A stretch of 64,000 bases of DNA from Dastarcus helophoroides (Eukaryota > Arthropoda > Insecta > Coleoptera > Bothrideridae). Under the pieces are notes generated by a model. That model did no database searches and had not been told where the DNA came from. It was given only the letters and a program-made list of their open reading frames with translations. The stretch covers positions 13,752,442 through 13,816,441 of the forward strand of contig CM053332.1 of the NCBI GenBank assembly GCA_028583605.1. Reading direction: 5' to 3'. Numbering within the stretch: position 1 is the stretch's first letter; each line of letters starts with the position of its first letter. Below, one piece after another: positions 54,489-64,000 of the stretch. The position numbers and the translations under genes were made by a program.

Positions 54489-55752
54489 CCTTACTAATAT
54501 ATAAATGCGAAAGCGTGTTTATCTGTTTGTTTGTTCGCCTCAATGTTGCCAGATCTCGCGCACTTTCTAGATTCTCTACTCTTGCACATATAGCACGATT
54601 CATTTTCTATGTAACTAAATGCAAATCTTGGCAATGACGATACGACGACAGCGTAATTTAACGATGATTCTTTTAGAGGAAATATAATGGCCTAATAGTT
54701 GGATAGTGTCATAACGCGGTAGGGCGCGACTCTCTCACTTCTCGGCTTCTCTGAGGTGATGATTGCCAAATCTCCATGAGAAGAAATCCCCCGTATTTTA
54801 AAGAGTGCAACGGTAGCACAAATTTAGGAAAAATATAAAGATCTTTTTGTCTTTTTTTTTCTTAAAAGACAACATTCTACTTTTAACTTATCCCAGGTAA
54901 AATATTACTAAACCCGTTCATATGCTAATTCCTCGCAGTCCCGTGCTTTGTCCTTTTCTGATTTAGACAACTGTCGCTTACGGAGAAAATAGGGAACCAA
55001 CAAATAGCAGTATTAGATATATCCCCAATAATTTGCGCCCATAAAGTAATGCATAATTTTCAGAAACAAAGGAAACATTATTTTATAAAAAAATTGCTCG
55101 AACTCGTTCATTTTGTTTTGTTGTCATCTTCTCCGTGTAATCTTTGTATAAGATGTTTTGCAGAATAATTTCGTTTATTTGGTTAGAGCTTTTCTTTTGA
55201 AATATGAATATACTTATAGGGTTAGATAAACCATTTAGTCAAAACAACATTCTGCAGTCTGCACTAACTCTTTAAAGCTGTGCATAGCGGATTAAATTAG
55301 TTTCATCACCTTTATCTAAACTAATTTCATAAATAAGAAAGCATATTTGATCACCAAATGCTATGCCATATCAAACCGTGTTATCTATATCGTACTGAAA
55401 CTAAATAGCAGATGCAGCATACAGGTTATTCAGATATATGCTCACACCGCTGCTTTACCCAATGAAGTAGAGCAATTTTATGAAGACTTTTCAGTAGCAA
55501 AGAATGCAGAGAGGACAAGGATCAAGATTCAATGCTAAAATCGAAAAAAAAAAAACAGCAATAGACCATATAAATATTGGCAACTTTGGATTCGGCCCAA
55601 GAAATTATTGCAGAGACAAATAAAAACATTAAAACAAATTAATCCGTCAATTCAACAAATTTAAAATCTGTCTTTCATTTTGGACAGTTTTTCTGTTAAA
55701 TTCTAATTATTTACCTAAATCCGCAGACTCAGTCGCGGGTAATAGCTAGTTA
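54489..55752. mobile_element. Dispersed element bounded by common insect-type ends
   Basis: The left end CCTTACTAATATATAAATGC, GAAAGCGTGTTTATCTG, TTTGTTTGTTCGCC and the right end CCGCAGACTCAGTCGCGGGT, AATAGCTAGTTA are both of forms I associate with widespread insect dispersed elements. Their pairing as one 1.26-kb element, and the class, are inference. The right end has a relative at 27693. An AATAATAAT tail follows the right end. Confidence 0.4.
55347..55640 (+). pseudogene. RTE-like LINE endonuclease fragment
   Basis: RVIYIVLKLNSRCSIQVIQI, YAHTAALPNEVEQFYEDFSV matches the endonuclease block IQVIQVYAPT...EVExFYEDIxxA. IGNFGFGPRNYCRDK, in another frame, matches the following GDFNAKIG...G.RNERG region. 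It could be the 5' half of the family A LINE at 16.2 and 63 kb. Frames are interrupted by stops and an A run. Confidence 0.7.
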
Positions 55753-56269
55753 ATAATAATTGAAATGTAACCACTGCTGACAAAGCAGCCTCGGTTGACG
55801 GTAGAATTCAATTTTAACCGCTTTTTCAAGCAAAGATATTATCTCCACATTAACGATTCTTTGGTCGTTAATCTGTAGTTTACCTAAGGTACTTGCAGAA
55901 TAATTCTTGGCACTTTCACGGGTAATCTGGAGACTAAATTATGTGCACTTTACCTATTTAACGTACATTATACCGGTAACATATAAAAAATGAATGCCAG
56001 CCAGCTTTTATCGACAGAAAGAAAATTACAAGTAGTGGATATTACTCTAACTAATAACTTAGACGATCGTCCCTCAACATTTTTTTTTGCTCGAGGACTG
56101 ATAATGTCAGTGAAAATATTTCGCGGCTGGGTGGTTTACTTAACAAAAAAAAAAGCGAAGGTTAAATAAGAAGCTAATATACATAGGATCCTATCAACGA
56201 ATTTAAACAAGACAATCTGCACGAACTCTTTTAAAGCAGTTCATTGCTGATCAACCTAGTTTTATTACT
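55753..56269. other. AT-rich DNA, nothing recognised
   Basis: No coding motif or shared repeat. Confidence 0.45.
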
Positions 56270-56510
56270 TCTAATGCACAAACCAATAGGTTTGAACATT
56301 TATTAGATTCGAAGTTTGAAAACCAAAGACCGGTTTCGATCTTGTTGGATCTCGTTAGTTTGGTATATCCAACTCGAATGCTAACAAATGTTCCGACAAG
56401 TAAATACTAAAGAATCAACAAACTTCAAGCGTGTGATTCAGACTACCGCCACCACCGCCTGGAGGGCTGCATGAATTTGCAGTCTGGGTTGTATTCTACT
56501 TGCATTAGTT
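56270..56510 (-). mobile_element. Inverted copy of the 4.9-kb direct-repeat element
   Basis: The complement of the 145-bp repeat occupies 56270-56411. It is followed by CTTCAAGCGTGTGATTCAGA, then CGCCTGGAGGGCTGCATGAA and TTCTACTTGCA. The last module keeps the same plus-strand orientation as at 5110-5165 although the repeat is inverted, so the internal modules are rearranged between loci. Confidence 0.7.
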
Positions 56511-56761
56511 TTATTAGTTTATCCAAATAATATCAAATAATTTTGTAAAGAAAAAGTATGTTTAATCGACAGAAATCTACTGTATGAGTAGACTAAAAGC
56601 AAATCTCTGTATTTGCAGAATTTTCGAAAACTGAATTTTGCATGTAAATATTATAATCACTTCCATTACTAACTATCTCTACAAAAATTCAGAAGCACAG
56701 AGCAATATTTGCTGAGAAAGAATAATTTTTTAAATTTTTTGAGAATTTTTTTAAAGTATAA
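56511..56761. other. AT-rich DNA, nothing recognised
   Basis: No feature seen. Confidence 0.4.
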
Positions 56762-57955
56762 TCCTTTGGAAAGGGTAACCCCATTATGCCTTCAAAGCAC
56801 TGCGAGTAGAATGCGGAAACAAGGATAGATGGCGATGAACCGCCTTCTTAAACAAGGTTAAACAAGGATAGGTTGTAATTTTTGGGGAAAATTCCTTTCG
56901 ATAACGAGTTTCACAGCTTGGACGTTCTATAGAGAAAAGAGTCTCCGTAGACAGAAGTCCTCATTGTGTCAAGCTAGAACCCACAAGAATTTGCTGCTTC
57001 AGACTGTCTTGTATGTCTCAAAAATCTTGCCCTTGGGGGATCAATCCTATTAGTTCCTGCGAGCATCTTCCATGATAGTACTTCTAGAAAAGAAACAAGT
57101 CACGAACCATTCACCTGTGCTCTAGTGTTTCGAGAGAATCGGTTAAACTCTCATCATCAATTAGGCGAATTGCTCTTCTTTGAATTGAAGCCAAAAGAGC
57201 TAAAGTGTGCTTTGAGGCTGAACCCCAAACATAAGACCAGTATTCCAGTGTTGGCCTAACTTTCTCTTTGTATGGTGTGAGTAGCTAATGAGATGTGAAG
57301 TACCTTTTAGCTCTAAAAAGAAAGCCTAGCTTCTGAGGGGCGGATTTGGCAATGGCGCGCACACATGATCGTCCCAAGAGAAGTAAGTTAGTGTTCGCAT
57401 TCACTCCTACGATAGATAGATTAGATCCCATCGAAAGGATTTTACCGTCCATTAGTATGTTTGTTGCACTATCCCTGACGTTTTCTTAGAGAAAACCGCG
57501 GCCAGAGTTTTTGAAGCGTTGAAATTGACCAAATTTTTCTTACCCCACTTCAGAATGATTTTGAGATCTCGATTAATCATCTATATCTGCTGTTGCCTTA
57601 GTCGATTTGAAGCAGCGACAGATAATGATTTGTCAGGAAAAAAAGATGACACAAGATAACTATCATCTGCGTAGCTGCATATAGGATTGGAAGTTGAAGC
57701 TAAGAGATCGTTTATGTGTAACAGAAACAGAGGATGAGACAGGACTAGACCCCTGAGGCACCCCTGTCTCGGATGAGATGCCATCGACGACGACCTGAAG
57801 AGATCTATCAGATCAAATTGGATATCAAATGACAGAGTCCAGAAGACCATAAGATGTTAATTTGACGAGAAGAGATCGGTGTCAGACTCTGTCGAAGGCC
57901 TTTGAGGTATCCAATGCCACAATCCTAGCTTCACCATGTTTTTCAAATTAACAAA
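56762..57955 (-). pseudogene. CR1-like LINE, reverse transcriptase and 3' end, 5'-truncated
   Basis: Minus strand: VALDTSKAFDRV-like motif A near 57890, HINDLLASTSNPICSYADDS (motif C, about 57680), RLRQQQI, then WGKKNLVNFNASKT, SASQKLGF-like blocks, and KLxNSLSKGIFPKNYNL near 56900. It ends in CATAATGGGGTTACCCTTTC at 56765. The longest open frame is 57581-57850. A small duplication of CCTTGTTTAA lies in the C-terminal part. Its 5' border (GAAAAACATGGTGAAG) is at the same point as that of the 11.4-kb copy. Confidence 0.85.
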
Positions 57956-58044
57956 TTTGGAAGAAAAAAAAAATGTTGTTTTAATCACAGACACACATAC
58001 TTATCACGTAAAAATATGGCTACTTACTACTTACTTACGTACTA

Positions 58045-58275
58045 GACAGCAAATTCCAGCTTGACACAGTGAGTCTACGGAGACTCTTTTTTCTATATAA
58101 CTTCCAAGTTATGGAACTTGTTACCGAAAGGAATTTTCCCCAAAAATTACAACCTATCCTCGTTTAAGAAGGCGGTTCATCGCCATCTATCCTTGTTTCC
58201 GCATCCTACTCACAGTGCTTTGAAAGCATAATGGGTTTTGCCTTTGCAAGTAGATTAAACTTTAAAAAAAAGTTA
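58045..58275 (+). pseudogene. CR1-like LINE 3' fragment
   Basis: TTTCTATATAACTTCCAAGT, TATGGAACTTGTTACCGAAA, AAGAAGGCGGTTCATCGCCA, TTGAAAGCATAATGGG, matching 12390-12610. It lies about 90 bp from the opposite-strand copy at 57955, preceded by a CTACTTACTTAC run. Confidence 0.8.
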
Positions 58276-59089
58276 GTTGAATCAAGAGGTACGGGGTTTT
58301 TGATGGTAACTCAAAATTTCTTAGAAGACAAATACAGAGTTTTGCTTCTAGTGGACTCATATCTGCAGCTTGATTAAAACCAAAGACAAATTAATACAAA
58401 ACAAATTGATCCGACAACTTACCAAATTTTAAGACTTTCTTTAATTTTAGAGCAGCTTTTATGGTCAGTTGTAAAGACAATTATTTATATAATTATTATA
58501 TTCATCTAATTCTGCAAAATGAGTCACTGGTAATAAAACACAAAAACAAATGGGCTGACATTCATCTCAGTCAATGAATATGAAGTAAGGTTAATTTTTT
58601 TGCTTCATTTATATTTAACTAGCAATGATGTTCTGGATGTTTCGTTTCGGTTGGCTCCGTCCATACTAAACTAGATTCTTCATAGTTTTGAAGCTCTAAG
58701 AAACCTAGAACCATAACCTTCTTCAATGGATATCCTAAATTTATCTGTCGCAAACTAGAAACCTTGTAACTAACAACCTACTGAAATTTAAAAGAAAATT
58801 AGGGCAGGTTCTAATTTAAAAAAAAATTCATTCACAGTTCAAAATTTCCAAGCTCTGAACTCTTAAAACAACTCCAGAAATTAATGACTTTTTATTAATT
58901 CGAAATTTTGAATTGAAACTCGAAAATTCGTATTTTCTCGAAATTTACAGTTTAAAATAATTTCAAAATTCCATCTTCTGAAAGCTTCAGATTACATATT
59001 CCGGTTTTATTTATTTTTTAAATTTCAGTTTTAAAATTTTGATGTTTACAAGAAATATTTGTTTTTGGAAATTACGTTTTTAATTTCGA
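58276..59089. other. AT-rich DNA with sparse degenerate words
   Basis: GAAATTTTGAATTG and TCGAAAATTCG words near 58900. No gene. Confidence 0.4.
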
Positions 59090-59335
59090 CTTTTTTAAAA
59101 ATTAAAATACAAATCTTGTCCCCTGAAACCACAACAAAGGTTGCTCTAACGCGTTTCGATAGCCAAGCTATCATCTTCAAAGTGATATTCAGTATCTCTC
59201 TGAAGATGACAGCTTGGCTATCAAAATGCGTTAGAGCAACCTTTGTTGTGTTTTTTAACCTTTCTTGGTTCAGGAGATAAGAATTGTATTTCAATATTTA
59301 AAGATAACCAAGGACCAGTTCGTTCCACCAAAATT
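59090..59335. mobile_element. Palindromic MITE, two arms, nearly complete
   Basis: AATACAAATCTTGTCCCCTG, AACGCGTTTCGATAGCCAAG, CATCTTCAAAGTGATATTC, CTCTGAAGATGACAGCTTGG, TTTTTTAACCTTTCTTGG, AAGGACCAGTTCGTTCCACC. The left terminus is trimmed; the right terminus is intact. Confidence 0.85.
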
Positions 59336-59406
59336 ATTGCTTCCCGATCTACAAAACGGAATCTCTATTTTAAGGTAACTTTTAAAATTAGATTATTATC
59401 AAAATC

Positions 59407-59548
59407 AAAGTATCTCTCTAAAGATGATAGCTTGGCGATCGAAACGCGTTAGAGCAACCTTTGTTGTGTTTTTTTATCTTTCTTGGTTTCGGGGGACAAG
59501 ATTTGTATTTCAATTTTTGAAGATAACCAAGGGCCAGTCCGTTCGACT
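59407..59548 (+). mobile_element. Palindromic MITE, single right arm
   Basis: CTCTAAAGATGATAGCTTGG, AACGCGTTAGAGCAACCTTT, TTCTTGGTTTCGGGGGACAA, AAGGGCCAGTCCGTTCGAC. The splice-acceptor-like CAG is mutated to CGG in this copy. Confidence 0.8.
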
Positions 59549-60029
59549 TTGTTGAATAAAACACAAATATTTTTCAAGTTACGACTGTTGTTTCAACTCT
59601 TGATAAAATTTTGACTTTAATTCGACTTTTTCTAGAAATATTAATCTTTTTCGAATTTTTAAAAGTGAAAACTTCTTTAGGAGCGTTGAGCGATTTTATA
59701 AAAAGGGAAAAACAGTAGAAAGAGCACAATACGATAATTTAACATTAAGAAAATCGCCAAATGAATTAAATGTCCTGATGAAAAATAAGACACTTTTGAG
59801 GCGGCAACGTTGCAACTAATTGATAGTTGATACTCTTGGCTACTTAATAACTCTCTTTTATTCAGTGAGTGTCAATAATTAATATAAACAAGGATGAATA
59901 GCTATTAAATTTTAGAAGTTGTGATAAAAATGGGAAAAAATATGTATGTGGAACAGAAACATGCATGACTGAAGCAGTTCATAAGCAGACAGTAAGTCAA
60001 ACTAACCTAACTTCTAGTGTCAATCAACC
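59549..60029. other. AT-rich DNA, nothing recognised
   Basis: No feature seen. Confidence 0.4.
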
Positions 60030-60138
60030 TTCATCTTTAGATGAACATTGATGCAGTTTATCTTGTTTACAAGATAAAGCGCATCAATGTTGATTATTAT
60101 TTTAATTGTAGAATCACTGTGTATTATAACAGTGAGTA
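60030..60138. other. Cluster of three hairpins
   Basis: TTCATCT/AGATGAA with a 2-base loop lies at 60030-60045. AACATTGATGCAGTTTATCT (stem continuing TG, 60044-60065) pairs with CAAGATAAAGCGCATCAATG (continuing TT, 60070-60091) around loop TTTA with only two mismatched positions. TCACTGT/ACAGTGA with an 8-base loop follows within about 25 bp. Function unknown; see findings. Confidence 0.65.
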
Positions 60139-61039
60139 CTACAGTAGTTTACACAACACGACTGGATATGATGATAATTTTAATTTACAAATTATAAAAT
60201 TTTAATTTTTAGTACTACAATTTGAAAATTAACGAAAAAAGAAAACTTATTTCCTAGCTTTAAGTTTTCACTTCTGTCACTTTTCAACATTTTTTTTAAT
60301 CTCCTGCAATAACCCAAAATCTTGGGTGTCTCAATATAGAGTACTAAAGAAGGGTTTCCTTTTTATCTGTGGGTTTATTGCTGCTTAATCTTAAATCACT
60401 TATTCTGCATTTCCCACCTTCTCTGGAGGACATAACAAATCTGATCCTAAAAGTCCTTGCGAGAGAACTATTCCTAAAACAACGTTAAAAGAGTTTATTA
60501 TAACAACGAAGGGTTTGCTAGAGTTCCTCATTTTTTGTATCCCTTAATTTCTGTACCTAGTGTTTGTCTTATTATTGAAAAAATTAGCGACGTATTATTT
60601 ATCTCCATAAAAAAGAAACAATGACATTTTTGCTTTTATTAAACAAAAGGTAAATATTGAGTAAATTATTCGTGATGCTCTAGCGCTATATTGAACTTTC
60701 AGGAATTTATCTTGAACATTTCATGTTTTAAGACTAATCATGGCGGTAAATAAACCAACAGTAATGAACTTTGAAGCATAACGTTTAACTACATTGAAAA
60801 GATTAATGTTTTATAATATACATCATCTCGAACACGTAAGCAATAATCAGAAACATTAGTTTTTTCTATGTATATTTCCTGCTTTTCGATGTATAAATTT
60901 CTAATATACATCCAGTTTTTGTTGTTTGTTTTTATATTTTATCAGATTCTGAAAGGAGTCTATTATTTACGGCCCCAATCTACCTGTAATTATATTTTAA
61001 AGTTCAGCAGAAAGCAATTATCATAAATTAAAGTGTTTC
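60139..61039. other. AT-rich DNA, nothing recognised
   Basis: No coding motif or shared repeat seen. Confidence 0.4.
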
Positions 61040-61240
61040 TTTCTGTGGCCAGGATTACTTGCAGAAGAGGAGGAGAAAAGACCAGAATGAAATGCTTGCC
61101 AGTCTCCATAAAGCCGTCAAGCCGGATTTTAATATGGCATTATTAACGCTTTATGGCGTATTAAAATTCTTTATTTATAGATTCTTTTAATTACTTTCTT
61201 AATGCCTAATCAATTGTTAATTAGGAAATAGTTGAACATC
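61040..61240. promoter_or_regulatory. Candidate conserved non-coding element rich in homeodomain-type sites
   Basis: Non-repetitive, higher-complexity sequence containing GGATTA (61051), CCATAAAG and CTTTATGGCG (Cad/Abd-B type TTTATGG sites in both orientations, about 61108-61156), TTTAATATGG, and GTTAATTAGG (about 61216-61225). Purely motif-based; such words are also frequent by chance in AT-rich DNA. Confidence 0.25.
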
Positions 61241-62814
61241 TGGCATACAAATTAAACTATTGCAATTACCAGCAGTTAAAAGATAATTATTTACTATTTA
61301 TTTGTGACAGTCGAAATTGTATTAAGTAATGTTTGAATTTAAAGCCGTCCTTCATTAAAAAAATTATTAATTCCATTAACTTTGTATTTTTTATTATTTA
61401 ATCTGGAAAACTTAAGTTCGGTAAAATTAACATAAAGAATAAATGACTCGACGGCTTGGCTATAATATAACTGTAAACATGCAATCATTTCAGGTGTAAA
61501 ATGTTGCCTTTTTCCCCCAACAGTATACCCTTTGTAAGGATTTTATTTTTAGAAGAATAAATTTAATGCTTCATTAGTGCCATAAAAGCGAACCCACATG
61601 GCTGAAAGTTGTTTTATATTATCCTTTAGAGTTTATGTGTCATGCTTGCATGGTTTTTGTTTTAGAAAATACTCATTTTCGTTAATTAAATTAAATTAAC
61701 CCTAACAGTTAAACGAGAATGCTGGCAGCCCAAAAAGGGCTCAGAACTTTTTACCCTGAAACAGACGAGTTTTTTTTATTATTATATGACTCCTCTTCTA
61801 CCTGGGAATAGTTTTTTTGGAGCACTTATATTTTTTATATTGCATTCTCGCTAGTATAATAACTTCTTCATAGTTCATATCTTCTTATTATTTTAGTATG
61901 ACTGTTGAATATAGTAATAGTTATAATCGCAGTCCAGTATTGAATTTTATTTAAATTATAGCATAGGAAGTTGTAATTTCGTTTTGCAATCCATTCGAAA
62001 CGGAATGGAATATCAAATTCGCAATCAAGAATATAATTAAACGAAAACCTAATTATGGGAAAATAAAGTGCCAGCTGCCTTTCTAATTAACCGACATTTT
62101 AGAGTCGTAAACAGATGCTGCCTGGAGAATAAACCAGGTACTTTGGCATCGTTTTACCGTAATTTATGATAGCGGAACATACTCACTTCATCTATGAATT
62201 CATGTCGTCGATCTTTGATGATACAGTTTCAGGTTATAACAATCGATTGTCACACATGACGTTAATGGCGAGTTAAAAGGTGGAACTAATGATGCGATCG
62301 TACCAAGTCTTTGGTAAAATGTATTACATTCAAATAAAATCCCTTTGATTAGGCCACCAGTTATTTCCTCATTTTCACAGTTGTTTGCTGTCAATTGTGT
62401 TAAACATGAACAAGTAAGAACTTCATTATTATCGGGTATTCAAATGAAAAAGTCATCAAGAGGGCTGTGAAAACTTCTTAAGGTCTATATCCTAAATAGT
62501 GATTGATAACCTCAGGGTTTTAATTCACTCGAACTACCCTCATAGCGAACTTACAGATAACAATTCCCAGTAATTTTGTATAAAATCATTCGAAGACCTT
62601 AAAACGACTCTCAGTTTTATAAACTGTACCTCATTAATTGTAATCATATTTCATCAAATAAAATAAGCTTTCGAAATGATTTTTCTTTGGCTTTGGAAAA
62701 TTCTAATCTTTTTGAGTAAATAAGACGCCAAAGTGACCCTTGACAGATCAGCCGAAACAACCTGCTCTTCTAACAAAAAATCACATCACACTTGATGACC
62801 TGTTTCATCTAAAT
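61241..62814. other. AT-rich DNA, nothing firmly recognised
   Basis: TTAATTAAATTAAATTAACC at 61682-61701 and other TAAT-rich words. A 64-codon minus frame at 62200-62394 has no recognisable product. Confidence 0.4.
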
Positions 62815-62943
62815 TCTTCTTGAGGTGCCTATCCGTTTCGGATGTTGGCAATCACATTGGCAATTATAATTTTATTTGCAACCGCTCGAAACAGCTCGCG
62901 AGGTCATCCCGAACCAGTTTCGCAGATTTCGGAACCATGATAT
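62815..62943 (-). pseudogene. RTE-like LINE (family A), 3' terminal segment
   Basis: Minus strand: ISWFRNLRNWFGMTSR, then (shifted) FRAVANKIIIANVIANIRNG and stop, followed by GCACCTCAAGAAGAA. It continues the LINE at 63508-64000 after removal of the solo LTR: RRI|SW joins exactly at the ATAT target. Confidence 0.8.
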
Positions 62944-63507
62944 TGTTGCGTGTTATCGGTTCGAAAATTAAAACTTCGTGAATTGTAAACACTTTATTTC
63001 AAACTTATTTCGGAACACTATGATTCACGTAACTATCAGACTATCTAAATATCTGACTAATTTAACTCACTGACTAACTAATTGACTGAGGGAAAGACGA
63101 CCGTATATTTATACCGTTCCGGCTTCTAGAACGGATCTCCGTAGAGGTAAGATTATCGCTTGCGGAAACGTCTGGAGCGCTTATCTGCCGTATGATTCAT
63201 TCTCGCGGCCGCTTCTCATTATCAAATGTTTCTAAAATTGAAATGCAAATCTTATCCCCTGAAACCAAGAAAGATTAAAAAACACAACAAGGGTTGCTCT
63301 GACGCGTTTCGACAGCGTTGGCCGTCGAAATGTGTTAGAGCAACCTTTGCTGTGTTTTTTAATCTTTCTTGTTTTCAGAGGACAAGATTTGTATTTCAGT
63401 TTTTGAAGATAACCAAAGACCAGTTCCTTCCACAAAAAAGTGTTTTGTAGAGAGTCCCTTGGACTACACAATTATTACTAGAAATTTTATAGCTATAATT
63501 TGTTACA
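62944..63507 (-). mobile_element. Solo LTR with ATAT duplication, inserted in LINE and itself carrying a MITE
   Basis: Minus-strand ends TGTAACAAATTATAG and AACACGCAACA; ATAT at 62940-62943 and 63508-63511. It is the same subfamily as the 14.4-kb LTR along its full length (TATAAATA at the complement of 63106-63113, TCAGTC initiator, AATAAA at the complement of 62993-62998). Excluding the nested MITE and its duplication it is about 350 bp. Confidence 0.88.
63232..63440. mobile_element. Palindromic MITE nested in the solo LTR, with TGTTT duplication
   Basis: GCAAATCTTATCCCCTGAAA, GACGCGTTTCGACAGCGTTG, GTGTTAGAGCAACCTTTGC, TTCTTGTTTTCAGAGGACAA, AAAGACCAGTTCCTTCCAC. TGTTT lies on each side (63227-63231, 63441-63445). 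Comparison with the uninterrupted LTR at 14.4 kb supports the borders. Confidence 0.85.
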
Positions 63508-64000
63508 ATATTCTTCTACTTGGCCCTCTCTTTGCTTTAACCTTCATTTGCATTATAGACTGGAGTAAGGAGTATCGGTCTTGTTTTCTCATGACATGTT
63601 CCAGGTTTTTTGCTCTTGATGGTAATCCAGTAATTTCCTGGTTTTTCTTCATTTGATGGAGCACCTCTTTGTTGGTTACATGAGCCGTCCACAGTATTCT
63701 AAGCATTCTTCTGTACAACCACATTTCAAGTGTTTCCAGTTTTTTAGTAGTGGCTGCTATAAGTGTCCACTCCTTACAGCAGAATCGAAAAGACGATGTC
63801 TCATTTTTGTTTCTGGGGATAGATTGTGACTTTTAAAGATGGTGCTCATCTTGTTAAAAACTGCCGTCGCCTTTCCCAAGCGGCATTTTTTTCCTGTGTG
63901 GTGTCTCATTGCTCATTTATTACCGTTCTCAGGATAACAATATTATTTCACTCTTTCTATTCGAGTTTCGTCGTAGGTGAACTCCCTGTATATCTTTCTT
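63508..64000 (-). pseudogene. RTE-like LINE (family A), C-terminal region, runs off the window
   Basis: Minus strand: KSQSIPRNKNETSSF, KLETLEMWLYRRMLRILWTA, HVTNKEVLHQMKKNQEI, DRYSLLQSIMQMKVKAKRGP, SRRI. EMWxYRRMLRIxWTxHVTNxEVL is the family signature. Longest open frame 63503-63724. Several frameshifts upstream. Confidence 0.8.

Noticed and set aside
54489..55752. Autonomous RTE element spanning the endonuclease fragment
   Set aside because: The bounding ends and the endonuclease could belong together, but the RT is absent and the 3' end differs from that of the RTE-like LINEs here.

Overview
The window looks like repeat-rich, AT-rich intergenic or intronic DNA from an insect. The evidence is the resident transposons: fragments of jockey/R1-like, CR1-like and RTE-like non-LTR retrotransposons, two mariner-family elements, solo LTRs with the ATAT target duplications typical of the insect 17.6/297 gypsy group, hAT-, pogo- and Harbinger-like miniature elements, and a short interstitial TTAGG (insect telomere) run. 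No complete host gene, rRNA, convincing functional tRNA or CRISPR array was found. Every protein-coding segment I can name is a transposon relic with frameshifts or stops.

Layout. 0-5.4 kb: 3' end of a LINE abutting a Harbinger-like MITE, a tRNA-derived sequence, a satellite of about 370 bp period (1.7-3.9 kb), and an element flanked by 145-bp direct repeats. 5.9-9.8 kb: short tandem repeats, an ATCGATG-rich repeat, an unassigned CpG-rich island (7.5-8.06 kb) and a tandem tRNA-like repeat. 10.9-12.6 kb: a mariner relic followed by a CR1-like LINE. 14.0-18.9 kb: a nest of a hAT-like MITE carrying a solo LTR, a second solo LTR, two RTE-like LINE fragments, a CR1-like fragment and palindromic MITEs. 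19.4-20.0 kb: a second CpG-rich, coding-like stretch. 22.1 kb: a GC-rich hairpin. 23-26.4 kb: degenerate AT-rich words grading into a homogeneous 183-bp satellite of 11 units. 28.4-29.7 kb: a 1297-bp mariner with both inverted repeats and TA duplications. 31-37 kb: a large degenerate array with kilobase-scale internal duplications and an interspersed module of about 280 bp.

37.4-64 kb: mostly unannotated AT-rich DNA carrying a Harbinger-like MITE (40 kb), a cluster of palindromic MITEs (43-46 kb), a DDE transposase fragment next to a pogo-like MITE (45.2-45.8 kb), nested R1/jockey-like LINE pieces with a readable target duplication (46.2-47.9 kb), a degenerate array (50.9-53.1 kb), an RTE-type endonuclease piece (55.3 kb), CR1-like copies (56.8-58.3 kb), a cluster of hairpins (60.0-60.1 kb), a candidate homeodomain-site cluster (61 kb) and a three-level nest of LINE, LTR and MITE (62.8-64 kb).

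The most striking family-level signal is a palindromic MITE present in at least 13 copies between 17 and 63.5 kb. Each arm ends in a near-ideal 3' splice-acceptor-like sequence. Second is the degenerate TCGAAATTTT/GACTTTTT word repeat, which fills roughly 10 kb in separate blocks with opposite strand polarity. Several insertion orders can be read directly from target-site duplications.
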